Assembly: GCA_013396915.1 (NCBI GenBank)
Contig: VWZL01002055.1
Coordinates: forward strand, 72,040-136,039
From: Stercorarius parasiticus
Lineage: Eukaryota; Chordata; Aves; Charadriiformes; Stercorariidae
Direction: 5' to 3'
DNA length: 64,000 nt
Both the position numbers and the translations under genes were made by a program. Below, piece by piece: positions 1-12,084 of the stretch; the first letter of the stretch is position 1; every line of letters starts with the position of its first letter. Under the pieces are notes generated by a model, which was not told where the DNA came from, did not search any database, and saw only the letters and a list, made by a program, of their open reading frames with translations.

Positions 1-640
1 CGTGCGCGCAGGCGGAGCCGCCGCGGACGCTCCGCGGGGCCGCCCAAGCTCCGCGAACTTTGTGGCTGGGCTGCACGGCGCGGAGGGGCGGCCGCTGGGG
101 CTCCGCCGGGCGGGGCCGAGCCGGTCCGGCGGCCGGTGTGGCCCTGCGCTTCCCGGGGTCGGCGTCTGTGCCTGGTCTCGAACACTTAGAGCAGCGGGAC
201 CCTGCGGGCACCGCGCTCTTACCCTGTCATACGTCCTGCATTAAACTTTTACGCCGGGGTGTTACTTGCAGAGGAGGAGCCTCTTACAAACAAATTTCAC
301 GATCTTGGAATAAAAAGTCTAGTTGCGAAGAGGCTACAGACGATGCTATTTTTAATGTCTCGTGTACCCCACGATACGCGCACACGGGGGAGGGAGGGAG
401 CCCGTTCCCCACGCCCGCTGCTCCCCGCGTCCCTTCGCCTCTCACTCGAGGCCGTACGGGAAAAGTTACTCGGCAAAAGCAGCGGAGCGGGGAGAAGCAG
501 GAGCGCAGGCGGCTTCTTTCCCTCCACCCTGACCCATCCAGTGCTCTCTCCTCCCACTCCCCCCGCTGGATTATTTACTCTGCTATAGAAGCTACTCCTT
601 TTTCCCGTATTAATATTAACAAACTCTCTGTAAAAGCAAG
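1..640. promoter_or_regulatory. CpG island at the left edge, likely promoter or first-exon region of an unidentified gene
   Basis: The first 240 bases are very GC-rich and full of CpG. GC boxes (GGGGCGG) lie at 85-91 and 108-115, and a NotI site (GCGGCCGC) at 88-95. CpG density stays high to about 500 through a purine/pyrimidine-patchy stretch, then composition drops. Vertebrate CpG islands of this kind mark promoters, often of housekeeping or developmental genes. No TATA box, convincing splice site or recognisable protein was found, so transcription direction and gene identity are unknown. The island is cut by the window start, so the main gene may lie to the left. Open frames here (for example 60-647, 195 codons) are expected in GC-rich DNA and show no recognisable domain. 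Confidence 0.85.
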
Positions 641-1914
641 AGGCTGATCAGATACAACTCATTTCAATTTCAAATGAGCCGGTAAAACCTAGAGAGCGAG
701 GGAGAGAAGGGAGAGAGGGAGAAATCTTCCCATTCGAGGAACCGGCTCACTCGCGTTTTCTTCTCATTATTAAACGAAAGAGACTGTAAAACGTTTAGCG
801 AGAAGGGTGAAAAAACCCAAGAGCCGCAAAAACCAACTAAACAAACGCATACGAACCGAAAAAGCCTCCCAGGTGCCACTCCAGTATTTAGTCAGCGGTG
901 CAAAGCGGTTACTGACGCTTCTTTTCCTTTCTGCACAGGGCGAGCCCCCTCCCTCCCCGCAGCATTTGGTACAGTAGATTTTGAGAAAAAGACAAACGAA
1001 GCTATCAGCGGGCATGATGTTGAAGAATGAAGATAATAATGTTGCTATAGGTGGTACTTCACATGACATTATTTTTCACTGAATATTTAAAGAGATGTTT
1101 CGGCAGAGATGGATACATTCAGCGCAGGCTGTCACCCTCCTTACCCTGAGACAGTGGGAAAGAAACCGAACCTGAACGTATAGAAACGCACACGGTACTT
1201 ATAGCTACCCACACGTAGATGCACACAAAATACCCACGCGGATCTATTTACACATCTGCGTCTGTATTTCTAACCGTATCCATCACTCCATTAGCTTCTC
1301 ACGCTTTCTAATCTAGCCGGTCTCCCAAAATTATTCGCGTTTACAATTTCATTATACATTTGTCGATTAAGCCTAAGACAAATTTCCCCAGATGCGCAGT
1401 ACCTTTGCTTCATGGCTGGAAAAAGGCGGACGTGGACTGGTAATTAAAAAGCAACAACAGCAACAACAAGAAGAAAAACAGCGGTTTAAAGAAAAAGAAA
1501 TTAATCTGGAGAAATTAAGTTTTATAACTTTTTTTTTCGTTTCTCTTCTCCCTCGCTAGCGTATACAGCAGCGCCTGGTATTTCATCTAGGACCGCTTGA
1601 TTATTTATTGTTTGTTTTCCTCTCCTTCGCTGGGGGCCGGGAGGGGTGGGGAAAGGGTGGGGGCAGAGCAGCATTGCCAGGGCTAGAGAAAAATCGGTCT
1701 TTATTGTTGTTGATAGCAATACATCAATTAAACGTCATTGTCTCTAACAGAAGTTGTGAGAGTTCACAAGCGTAAATACTCTGATCTTGGGTTTTCCCTC
1801 TCGAAGCTCCAAATGACAGTGACAGATATTTTTCCCTCGCCGCCACACCTTGGAGATTTTTTTATTTCCGCCCCCCCTCGGATTATTCTTTTTAATGGAG
1901 GTGGGAGGCTTTCT

Positions 1915-2110
1915 AATGTGCTTCAATGCAAATCAGCCTGGCTGGAAGACACCCGTGGTGGGGATCGATCTCCAGTTCATTGAGATGAGCACTGAAGGGA
2001 GATGGTAAACAGGGGATAATTTGCAGTTCATTCTGCTGAGAGACGATTTCAATGAGATGCAACACACTAGACTGGATTATTGTTATTAAGGTTTCCGATC
2101 AGACACAACA
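1915..2110. promoter_or_regulatory. Candidate conserved non-coding element with POU octamer
   Basis: This is a non-repetitive, balanced-composition block inside the CpG-preserving region. It carries a perfect POU octamer ATGCAAAT at 1926-1933, an ATCGAT at 1967-1972 and SOX-like ATTGTTAT near 2077. The words CAGTTCATT and AATGAGATG or TTGAGATGAG recur within it. Its position next to the island suits a proximal enhancer. Conservation was not tested, so the call rests on texture and motifs only. Confidence 0.35.
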
Positions 2111-2162
2111 CCCTTAACACGCAGGGGTTAAAAGCTACACAATCCCCACATAGTTATAATAC

Positions 2163-2191
2163 ATCGTTAATAACGATCTTGGGGGGGGGGG
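2163..2191. repeat. Short palindrome next to an 11-base G run
   Basis: ATCGTTA and TAACGAT at 2163-2177 form seven-base arms around one central A, enclosing GTTAATAAC, a homeodomain-like word. They are followed directly by an uninterrupted run of 11 G at 2181-2191. The G run is likely length-polymorphic and error-prone to sequence. Confidence 0.7.
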
Positions 2192-2225
2192 AATCCAATT
2201 GATTTCATATTTTCTGCAAATTTTC

Positions 2226-2341
2226 ACCTCCGGAGCCGCTCGGGGGGCGGACTGCGGCGGAGCAGCGTCTCTGCCGGCGGAGGCAGCCCCGGGGTCAGCC
2301 CGACCTGCGGCACCGCCTCGGCTCCGCGCCACCTCGGCGCA
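2226..2341. promoter_or_regulatory. Second compact CpG-rich block
   Basis: About 115 bases of very GC- and CpG-rich sequence sit abruptly between AT-rich flanks, about 1.6 kb from the edge of the first island. It includes repeated GCCG, GGCGG and CCTCGG words. It may be a satellite promoter, an alternative first exon or a Polycomb-type CpG element. Open frames cross it on both strands (2199-2468 and 2135-2431), but neither gives a recognisable protein. Confidence 0.65.
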
Positions 2342-3159
2342 GAAATTAAAGCACTGGCAAGAAAACGCTCTCTGTATAATCCAACCATTCACGCTTCCAC
2401 ATTGCAAAAATACCCACTTTTCAGTTAGCAAGGCAATTGGGTTTTTTTCCCCCCTCTCTTCGTCTTAATCTTCTGTGTTCTCCTTTTGCCTTCTTTTTTT
2501 TTTTTTAAACTAAAAAAGATACACTGCACGAGAGTTTCAACCGTCGCTACAGCTGACCTCTCAAGCAAGCCGTTTTTCAGCTAACATAGGTTACATATAT
2601 TTTAGAAACGCGTGTAATTAGGGGCTTCCAGATGCTGCAGTCAGCTGGGAACTTGGCTTTGTGCTCCGATGTATAATAAACTTTTGAGACAGTCCTGGGG
2701 CGCAGCTACCCAGGGGCAGCGAGCACCAGCCATCCCGAATGGTTTTATCATCAATAGCCTGGATCACTCTATTCAGTATGGACATTGCAGGTTTAGGTAT
2801 GACTACTACTGTGGACATGCTGTCAGCACTCCCTCTAACCTCCCCTTGCTCTCTTTAAAAAAAAAAAAATATATTTTCTAATAACAATTCCCCTTTAAAA
2901 AAAAAAGGAGGGGGGGCACCAGAATTGAATCCTTCTCCATTATTACTGACAACTAATAATTGATCATTGCTCAAACCCACAAGCTCTTAGCCGCATAAAT
3001 GAATCGTAAGCAATACGGGTTGAGCCAAAGGAAAAAGGAAAAAAAAATAGAGGGAAAGAGCCTCTCCCTCTCTCTCTCCCCCGAATCCCGGAGAACCGCA
3101 GTGATGGGGAACTCCCCCGCCCCCGAGATAAAAATGAACATGACTAATGCCATAACCGG
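2342..3159. other. Shore sequence without recognisable gene
   Basis: This is mixed sequence with T-rich runs (2492-2507), A-rich runs (2857-2869, 2897-2906) and a CT-rich tract around 3061-3081. The part at about 2661-2830 is non-repetitive and may be conserved, but shows no coding signal I can support. CpG remains moderately frequent near 3090-3125, after which it becomes rare. Confidence 0.5.
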
Positions 3160-3320
3160 CCAAGGTGGGATTATTTAATTCAATTCTTCCTTTACACATT
3201 TGCTGCCTTTTGTTTGACCTGATGGTTGGCAAATTTTTACACCTAGCTGTCCCTTTTGAGTTTATTGATGAAGGTGCTTCTGAAATGATTATCAAGAGAT
3301 TTACAGCCATCACTACCCAC
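3160..3320. promoter_or_regulatory. Candidate conserved non-coding element
   Basis: This block of even composition has no low-complexity tract. It has an NFI half-site TTGGCA at 3226-3231, TGACCT-type nuclear-receptor half-site sequence just upstream, and several AAATTT/TTATT homeodomain-like words. Bounded by lower-complexity DNA on both sides, it resembles vertebrate non-coding enhancers. The call is texture-based only. Confidence 0.35.
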
Positions 3321-6300
3321 CTACGGGAAAAGTAGTAAAATCAATCCCTCAATCAATCAGATCCCTCTGTGCATATCTTTTTAATCTGCTCTTTTAGCTG
3401 TTTTATTACAACACGAGCATTAAATACGTTTGTTTCAAATTTAACACGAATGCCTCCGAAGGACTCTGTCAATTTAGACATAAATCATGAAGTAAACAAG
3501 CTGGATGGAAAATCCTCTTTCTCAGGCAAGAGAGTTAAAAAACAAGGAATAATAATAAAAAAAACCCAAAACAGCAATATCCCACATCAGTGTATAGGCA
3601 ACTATTCTGTACGTGCAGCCCACAAGGCAGAAAAAAAACATACAGAAAGATAAATACACAGCACTGCAAAAGACTTCCATGCACTTTTACATGACTACAC
3701 GGAGAACCTAGAGAGTGCTAGTAATTACAAATACTCTCACATCCTAAAGCCTATCATTATTTCCTCTATTTGATACCTTTTTTTTATAGCAGAATGTCTT
3801 ATTTCCCATGTTAAAAAAGAAACCTTTCTTTATTATTAAATGCCATACACTTGAGAAAATATCTTAATTTCAATATTATTATTGATCCCAAGGTATCACT
3901 CTCTCTTTTATACACTTTTTTTCCAGAATAAATAAATAAATTAGAGGGTATTTCAGGTAGGCTGCTCAGACCAGATATCTTTCCCACCATGTGTTACACA
4001 GTGGTCATCATATATGGACAGAACGAGTCTATTAGTTCTATAGAGAAGCAAGAATTTTATTTGATGCTACAGGGGAAGTTTTCTCTGCAAGCCACATGCT
4101 TTTACATCCCAGTTTAATTTTTTTTTTTTTTTAATATCCTTGTGTATCCCAGCCATATAAAGCCACCGTGTGCCTCCACCAGAAAACCAGAAGTTTAGAA
4201 ATGAAGTGACAGAGATTTCTCCACCCTTAGATACAAAATTTTAAAAACCATTCTGGGCTGCAAAGACATCTTCCAGAGACATATTGTGATGTCTCTCATC
4301 ACAGAAATAACTCTGGGTAGAACAAAAAAAAAAAAAAGACACCGAAATATGTACATGTCAAAAGAAGAGTAATGAAAAAATACATCTGATATCGGATGAT
4401 GAGATATAACTAGCTATCAGTCAAGATTTCCTCCAAACATCTTGCTTTAAGAAAAGTGCCTTTATACAGTAGGAAAACTTCAGTCACGATTGCGGTGCAG
4501 CCGGGTATCTATTCACGAGAGTCTTAGTGTAAATTTTTAAAAAAATGTCGCAGTTATAATTTCTTTATTGAAGTACTATTTAAAATAGTATAAAATATGG
4601 AGGTGGGAGGCATTTAAAAGCATGTGAAGGAGTAGGACTGAGGGATGTATTTTCCAGGATATTTAAGGAAAAAAAAATGTTCTTAAAAAAGTGTTCCCTT
4701 CGGATTTACTTACCTTTGAAACAAAATTACACAGAATTTATGTAGTCTGTCAAAATACAAATACAAGGCCAAAATTGCACATGGCAATTTCCTCTGAAAT
4801 AGAACGTACAGATGATTTCCAACAAGGTAGTCACCTAACAAAGAAAGACCTGTTGTCGTCACAAAAAGATTTTCACTGGCAAATCAGATTTACAGAGCGT
4901 GCATTTTTATTTATGTTTTAAGGTTTCATTTTAAGCTGGAGAATATGCGCAATTATGGGATAAACATGTCTCAAACCTCAGGGGAAAGGTTGCCTGGATA
5001 GTCCCAAGTTTCTTGACTGATGAAATGAACCCAACAACCCCTCTCATTTTCATGACATATTTTTGATTCAAATACAGTGGAAGCATTTGTGAGCACATAT
5101 ATTTTGTTTGCATAATATTGAGGTGCCCTGATTAATGCGTGGTGTTTACAACGTGAAAATTGTCATACTCTCTGCATCAACACAAGAAGCTGGCCTGGCA
5201 GCCACTAGTTGCAATAAAGTAAATGCCTCATGAATAATGTTCCGCTTTCCATGCCTGAGCTAAGTACGGTCCTCTCGATCCACGTTTTTGCCCCCAGTTT
5301 GGGCCAGCCTGTTAACAGAATTGGTCTGCAATGGCAGTGTGGGAAACATACCCCTTGGAGCATAAATATGTTTGCTCACAGCCTCGCACGCGCGTTATCT
5401 GGGTCTTGTGGGGAGCCCTTTTGCTCCTGGAGCCATCTCATCCCCCAGCCACATTTTTGCAGTTTGCTTTTCTTCCCACTAGGGATCATTTAATGTCCAG
5501 ACGGCAACAACAGCCATCACCTACCTTGAAAGGTAACTCCAGGAGTTTCTCATTTATTAGAATAATTCTGCAGCAGGAAAGAGGGGGAAGAGTTGAGCCT
5601 TGAGCTGCCAGACAGCTCTTACTGAACTATCAGCAGATACTATGCCAGTGACCCAGAGATAGCCTGGAAAACTACTGCTCCATAAACTCGAGATCATACA
5701 GTTGCCACCTAGAAAATGAAACTCACAATTTCCTTTCCTTCCCTAAGAAAAGCTCAAGCACAAGATTCAAACAGACTTTAAAAAGACCCTTCCTCACAAA
5801 TCCAGAAACCAGATTTGGGGTTAGAAAAATTGTTTCCATCCTTTACATGCTTTATATGGTGAGCTTGGATGTTCATCCTGGCCGTACGAACTATTTCTTG
5901 AATCTCACCCAGAGTTACCTATTGTGTGTTTTTGTCCTTCTTCACAGAACTTCAAACTCCATCTCCAATGGAGCGTCCAGGATTGCAGAACACATTTATT
6001 TGCATGTTGTAAGCGGCTTTCTGCAGTGGAGCCGGTTCTCCCCAGGACTGTACGCAATCACTAAGCTCATCTGAGCTCGTTCCTAGCCACTGACACCCTA
6101 GAAGCACCGCCTGAATAAGGATTTAAAGCTTGAGTAAGTTTTAGATCATACTACAGGCATTTGGTGCAAAAATCATACATGCAAAGACAGATGTAGCCCC
6201 AGTCTGTACTGGTTCAGCAATTCAACCATCATTACATCATGTATGTATTGCAACAGGCAAACCAAGAGGGGAGAATCATACTTGAATATAATAGGAAAAC

Positions 6301-8897
6301 TTACATCAAACACCGGTGCTTATTCTACACCCATTTGGAAAGCTCAAGGATACGTCATATACTCACTTCTGAGACCATGAAAAGCCACTTTTCTTGTCCT
6401 CAGAAGCTGGCAATGCAAGTGCCCAATCCTAAACATGTTATCCGTGAAATTCATCCTTGTGCAGGAAGCAGAGCACCGACAGGGTAGCACGGGCAGCGTT
6501 CCAGTCTAGAACTGCACATGAGCAAACCTCCAGCAGGGGCTAACTGTGATGATCGAGTATGTCATTTCTGCCCACCGTCTGTCACTGCCCCGCGCCTGGA
6601 AGACACTGTCCCACCAGCCGAACTGGGGCAATGGGCGGGTGGGCTCTCCCAGCCTGTGTCGGGCTGGCGTTAGCAAAAATGTTTGCGTGACATCCTCCGC
6701 CAGCAAGGGATGGAAATCTCCTGCATGGGGCAACAGTGCGTGGTACGGTAACTTCTTAAGCTGTTCCAGCTGTTTGCAAATAAAGTATGCGTCTAAGCCC
6801 CCAGCCTATACAAACTGATTTCTGAGAGGAGCTGGGTTTGTGGGAGTGTGCCAGATCAGGCCCATTACTAACTTCAGACGAGTGTAAACAAGCATTACAT
6901 AGAAAAAAAACCTAGAGAAGGCACCACTGACAATGATTAGCATGTAAATAACATACCTCTTAGCAAGATGTCTTTTGCTAATAGGTTTAGGTGACAGTTG
7001 CATACCTTTGCACTCCCATACATTTTAGGGCTTGATGGCACTTGCTCTCTCTCAAGTTTACTCAACCTGGTTTCTTCTGCAGTTGAAGCAGCTTCCATTT
7101 TTATGCTGCACCAAAGCTGAAGCAAAGCTCTAATATGCAAGAATTACAGTTTCGTGAAAACATAGAGCCCAATGCATTGCAAATGTAGTTAATTAAGTGG
7201 AATTAAACAAAGGATAAATATGGTTCATTCCCTCCTCTCCCTTCAGCACTGTCCTCTCTGAAGCTGTACATGTAATCTCACGACACAGTAACATAGCTGC
7301 GCAGACTCTGTTCAAGCACTATCATTCACTTACTCTTTGTTTCATTCCTAGAATTTTCTAATAGCAGAACTCACTTTCAGCCAGTGCTGCTCTCCGAGGG
7401 CTGCCAGATCTGCTGCTCCTTCGCCCCACCAGTAATGGATTGTGCCAGAGTAGGACAAGACCTGCCCACGTTCAGCAATGGGAGTCACACCGAGCAGACA
7501 CAATTAGGTAAACTCAGCACAAAGGTAAAAAGTGAGATGGACGTAAACCTAGTGGGGGAGAGATAGGTACATCTACAGTCAGGGCCAGCACTGCCACCAC
7601 CAGCCACGCAGAGCGTGCAGCTGCCTAGGGCTGCAGAATGTTTAGTAACACTTTCCTGAGCTAGTGACTGTGCCTTGCGAGGGGCCTACGTTTAATGTTT
7701 TGCCTAAAGCAACAAAATCCTGTGGCTGGTGCTGGATGCCATATTCAGGGAAGCCTGCAGGAACTGCTTGCTGGTGACTGGGAAAGCACTCACTGCTTCT
7801 CTAAGCAAAACAACTATGACATTTAGGACTCCAGCTCCCTAAACCACCTGTTCAGATCTGCTAATCACAGGTAATCTTGGCTTTTCAAGGGGATTACTCA
7901 AAGACAATATAAATACTAAATAACCAAAGACAAAAACTGTTACTGGTAATTGGCATCCATTTCTTGTGATAGCATGCAATTATTTTTGCAATAATTGTAA
8001 CCAGTAACACACTACAGAAAGTTCTCATGGGACCAACTCTCCTTCCAGAAATGAACTGTAAGAATATGCTTTGCATTTCTTATTATTCTACTTCCTTATT
8101 GTCATTCTCATAAAATCAATCAAAGTGATAACTGGAATATCTAGAAACAGCCGGAATTTAATCTGGAAGAATTATACACAAGTATATCAGCACTGGAAGT
8201 GTATCTGCCTAAAGGAGCTATGTATCACTACAGAAAATGCGACGTTCTATGTTTGAAGCATTGGCATACATCTACGAGATTATACTAATTTCAGTGTAGA
8301 AAGGTGACATTATGGAATACTGCTCGGAAACATGCATGTTATAAAGGTAAAAATAAATATATGCTACAAAACTTGAAATTAATTGAAAATACTTTCATTT
8401 TGTGACAAACTATATTGTAAATGCTTACATTGTATTCAATAAATATTAGCCACAAATCCTAATCTAACCCCAGATTTCACTTGGCCCAAGACTTTGTGAA
8501 AATCCAGGTGTCAGCCCAAATTTTGTACCCCTTTGACTACTAATTCCAGTCCCCATTTCAGTAGGTAAATCCTCAGCAGTGGGGCGACGTGTCCCAGGAG
8601 CAGGGCCAAAACTGCCTTGGAGGCACTTGGCCTCAGTGCTCCAGTGGTCCTCTTTGCCTGTGGATCCTATGATTTCAGGATGTCCAGGAGGTTTATGTGT
8701 GAATCTTGTCATCATCTTAGAAGAATACAAAGGAAATTTTGTAAAGTTTCCCTTAAAGCATTTTTTTCAAACCACATGGCTGTTACTGGATAGGGACTTA
8801 GGCTATCCCAATAGAAAACAGCTGCACTTTTCAATACATAGCACACAAATTTATCAAGTGGCTCAACTGCAATGTATTCTAGGTCCCTTGAAAATGA
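3321..8897. other. Intergenic or intronic AT-rich stretch
   Basis: No gene was recognised here. Homopolymer tracts occur at about 4118-4132 (T) and 4323-4337 (A). A candidate regulatory block lies at 5095-5265 and is listed separately. A more GC-rich patch at about 6480-6740 keeps short open frames on both strands (6546-6818 plus, 6506-6733 minus). Neither resembles a known protein, and I saw no matching splice signals. The rest is unremarkable AT-rich DNA. Confidence 0.6.
5095..5265. promoter_or_regulatory. Candidate conserved non-coding element
   Basis: This non-repetitive block has GATTAATGCG, ATTGTCATA, TGCCTGGC-like and CAATAAAG words and a CTCATGAATAAT segment. Composition is even and low-complexity sequence is absent. 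The density of homeodomain- and SOX-like words suggests regulatory DNA, but no conservation evidence is available. Confidence 0.28.
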
Positions 8898-8959
8898 AAG
8901 GCTGGACGAGATGATCTTTCAAGGTCCCTTCCCACCTGGGCTGTTCTATGATTCTATGA
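8898..8959 (+). mobile_element. CR1 LINE, extreme 3' end fragment
   Basis: The segment matches the CR1 3' untranslated end: a GGCTGGACGAGATGATCTTT-type word, then AAGGTCCCTTCCCACC, then a terminal TTCTATG/ATTCTATG repeat ending at 8958. CR1 is the dominant non-LTR retrotransposon of birds and inserts as severely 5'-truncated copies with an ATTCTATG-type tail. Only about 60 bases remain recognisable, with no coding part. It lies in the same orientation as the larger copy at 36262. Confidence 0.9.
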
Positions 8960-10767
8960 CAGGGCAAGACGATTTTACACTGGACTGGATTATTTGCATA
9001 TTTACTGCTTTATTATATCTTTCAAAATCAAACAATCAATATAATTTGGACTTCATTGTGGAAAGAATGAAACTGCTTGACTGACACATGATGGTGAACT
9101 AACTGCATTAGAAGCTCTGGCAAAAAATCTGGATTTGTTCTGTACAAAATTGCAATACTGCAGGCTAAAACTTTCCCTCTCAATCTAAAAACTTTCCTTC
9201 TAAATTTAAATTCATTTTAAATTGTTATGCTTTACAAACTTCCAAATGGGATTCTAATTGTTGACAGACATTTTACATTACATGTGTCTATCACTTTGAT
9301 TTAATATGCATTTTCAATGAAATTTAAAAAAGGCCTCTAAGGTGGCAATTTAACAGCAAGACATGCTGTGAATTTTAGATATAAAAAATATCTAGTTTTC
9401 AAGGGTTTTTTGTACATGTGAAAATGGCCCTCCAGAAAAAAAAAAAAATAATCAGAGAACGTCTGTATGGCTGAATTATCAGAAGCTAAATATCTCCAAG
9501 AATATTACCTACTGTTTTCGTCAATCACAGTCATCAGAGGCAAACCAGATTTTACATTTATGCAGCATTTCAGTACTGCGCTTCAAAAAGTATTAACCAT
9601 GAAAGAAATAAAATGTATTTGGAAATCCTATGTCTGGTTTATTACATCTCATGACCTGATTTAATTTTCTTCTACAGAAAACCTGCATTGAAATGTCTGT
9701 AAGTAATAGGTACTCCTTGTCAACTTTGATAAGAGACATTTGAAAGGAATTCCAAATGTATTCTGAAAGATAAGAGCAGAGCTAGCTTTTCTGTGTCCCT
9801 GTAAGAGTGGAAGCCAGACCTAGGAGAGCACACAAGCTACAGGAGAGACCTGTTCTATATCAAGTCTACTTTTGAAATCATCAGAACTGTAGTTAATATA
9901 TTGGCCTTAATCTATAGACATCGACAGCACAGTGGGAACAACTCTGCATCTTTAACTTAGAATTTGTTAAACTAAATATTAGCTACATCTAAATACTTGC
10001 ATTTTCTTCATAACTTTAATACAAACATCTTGGCTTTGGCTGATTTTATATAAATAGCTTTAGATCATCTTGGTTTAGTGGTCCTGTAGGGTGTCCCAAA
10101 AACTACACTTGATGGCAAGAATAAACAATCATTAAACTTCAAAGGCTGCCAAAAAGTCTAGTTATTTTGATTTAGGGGAATCATTTAAATTAATCCCTAT
10201 GTTTGTGTAGAAAATATGTAATGTAATCCATTTCTCTGTCTCCAGCTTCAAGTCACTTACCATTGCATTGGAAAAAAAACCTGCTTTACTAATGTTTCCT
10301 GTCTTGAAAAACTGGGGAAAAAATGAAGACTTCATATCTTTTTAAAGAATTCTGGAGAAACAAATATTATAATACACAACTGTGTACTTATATCTCCACA
10401 TAACTGCTGTTAAAACTAACACACACAATAGAGCTCTTCAGTGGGAGCAGTAAAACCAGATTTTATGTACGTGTGTGTATGTATATAATCTTTTTCTAAC
10501 AAAAGAGCCTATTACTTTTTTTTTTTAATGGCTTTCTGCCTTAGCACCCCAACTCAGCTGAGTACTGTTGTGCTACAGAAAACTCAAGGTCACCTTTGTA
10601 ATGTATCTTCTGTTTTGCTGAGCCTCTTTTAAAATTGGGGAGAAACTTTAATAGGATGAAGAGCTTGGTTTTTAATTTAATTTTTACTTTAAAGTTAATC
10701 ACTCTTCAGCTGAAAGAAGTATGTAGAGCATACTCTGTCAGAGGCACCGAGAAAAAAAAAGAAGGAA
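8960..10767. other. AT-rich intergenic stretch, nothing specific
   Basis: The sequence is AT-rich, with an A run at 9437-9449, a GTGTGTGTATGTATATA tract near 10470-10488 and a T run near 10517-10526. No exon, RNA gene or identifiable transposon was seen. Confidence 0.6.
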
Positions 10768-10855
10768 TGAGAACCTCAGCTATTGTAAATCACTATAATG
10801 CCACTGAAGCCAATAGGACTACGTCAATTTAGACTAGCTGAGGTTGTGGCCTAAT
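10768..10855. repeat. Ancient palindromic repeat remnant (CCTCAGCT...AGCTGAGG type)
   Basis: CCTCAGCT at 10774-10781 pairs perfectly with AGCTGAGG at 10836-10843. The interior keeps a diverged mirrored structure (TGTAAATCAC against GTCAATTTAGACT) around a centre reading CACTGAAGCCAATAGGACTA. From memory this matches a widespread palindromic repeat of sauropsid DNA centred on TTGAAGTCAATGG and ending in AGCTGAGGATCTGGCC. About half of the interior pairs still match. It is probably a non-autonomous DNA-transposon relic. I give no family name because I could not check one. Confidence 0.6.
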
Positions 10856-12084
10856 ATTTGTACTGAAATGTTGAGGCTATAGCCGTATCCCTGAGCTGTA
10901 TAAATATTTGTTTAAAGCTGACTGTTAGGTTGCAGGGGGTGGATTGCTCATCAGCAAAGAGTTAGGAGCCTTGTCTTTTCACCTTTCTTAAGGAAACCTT
11001 CCATTTTTTTGGGGTGGGAATTTTGCCCGAGTAAAGAGTACAGATAGATCCTTCTTACTTTGTGCAGGGATTATACTGTGTACAGCGAAACAGTCATTTT
11101 CATCTGGACTTTTGAACTTGCCCCCGTCTGACTGTCCTACACTGATTCATGCAACGTACTGTACATGAATGACCAGTAATGTTTACAAAATGCATTAGTT
11201 TGACTCCAACTCTCCAGCCAGAAAGTAATCAAAGTGAAGAGCCAAGCTATTTCTGAAATTCCAGCTTCCCTAGCTAGAAAGTGCATGCTCTGTCTTGCCA
11301 ATCAGCGTATTAATGTAAAATGTACATGTTCTATACTGGAGGACAATTAATAAAATAGTGATTCTGAGCAGCGTACACACATTAACTATTCCACTCCCAT
11401 ACTGCTCTTGTGTGGTGGGCAAGTCTGATTGCAGCGTATGGTCCAGAGACCAAAAAAGTGAAAATGTCTATCAGTAAGTGATTAACCTACAAGTTGTAGT
11501 GTTGTTTTTTATTCTCCCTAAATTAAATTCGAGTTAACATTTTATTTCACTTCTTTCAAAGCCAATACATGTATTCATAGATATATATTCAGGAGTCTTC
11601 TTATGCAAATATTTTTAGTAGGGGTATTCATAGCTGGTGTCCCTAAAGCCTTGGAAGCTCTGGTTTATTTTCTCATCAACCATCCCAATTTAAGCATGCA
11701 GCAACATCAGAACCATCTTCAGAATAATCTCATCCTATAAAACCCATCAGCCTTTGTTAGATTCAACATAAAAATTATTATGAAAGAAAACAATGTTATT
11801 TAAACATTTTCTTTGGGATAGTCTGAAACTCAAAACGAGTCACTGAAATTTCCCTCAGAAAACCAGCCTCCTAATCTGAAAAGCACCACCTTGTATAAAG
11901 CTGGAGATGTCTCAGAACGAAACTGTTTGCTCCTGTAAATAGTTAGAGCTCCACAGAGCAAGTGTATGAAATAAGGCTCTGTTGATTTTCCAGCAGAGCA
12001 CCTGAACCGCTTCCCCCGCCCTAGTCAGTTAAAGCAAAATTAAAAGAAAAAGAAACCCTGATTAGCATGTGAGCTCTTCATTTG
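10856..12084. other. AT-rich intergenic stretch, nothing specific
   Basis: No gene or clear repeat was recognised. A T run occurs at 11006-11012. Short blocks around 11090-11400 have even composition but no distinctive motif cluster. Confidence 0.55.

Larger units (their letters stand above)
641..2225. promoter_or_regulatory. CpG-preserving shore of the island
   Basis: Base composition here is ordinary, yet CpG dinucleotides stay frequent. I counted roughly 19 CpGs by eye in 1081-1440, near the number expected without CpG loss. Methylated vertebrate intergenic DNA usually keeps only about a fifth of that. The stretch contains CpG-bearing words such as ACGTA, CGCGG and TTCGCG, AT-rich patches near 1440-1540, and no recognisable repeat or exon. 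I infer germline hypomethylation, as seen in the broad methylation-free valleys around developmental transcription-factor genes. Confidence 0.6.

Noticed and set aside
60..647. 195-codon plus-strand open frame at the left edge
   Set aside because: It lies in GC-rich island DNA where stops are rare. The product is Arg/Ser/Pro-rich with no recognisable domain, and overlapping frames are open as well.
6506..6818. GC-rich patch with open frames on both strands
   Set aside because: Frames open on both strands reflect composition. No similarity or splice context was seen.
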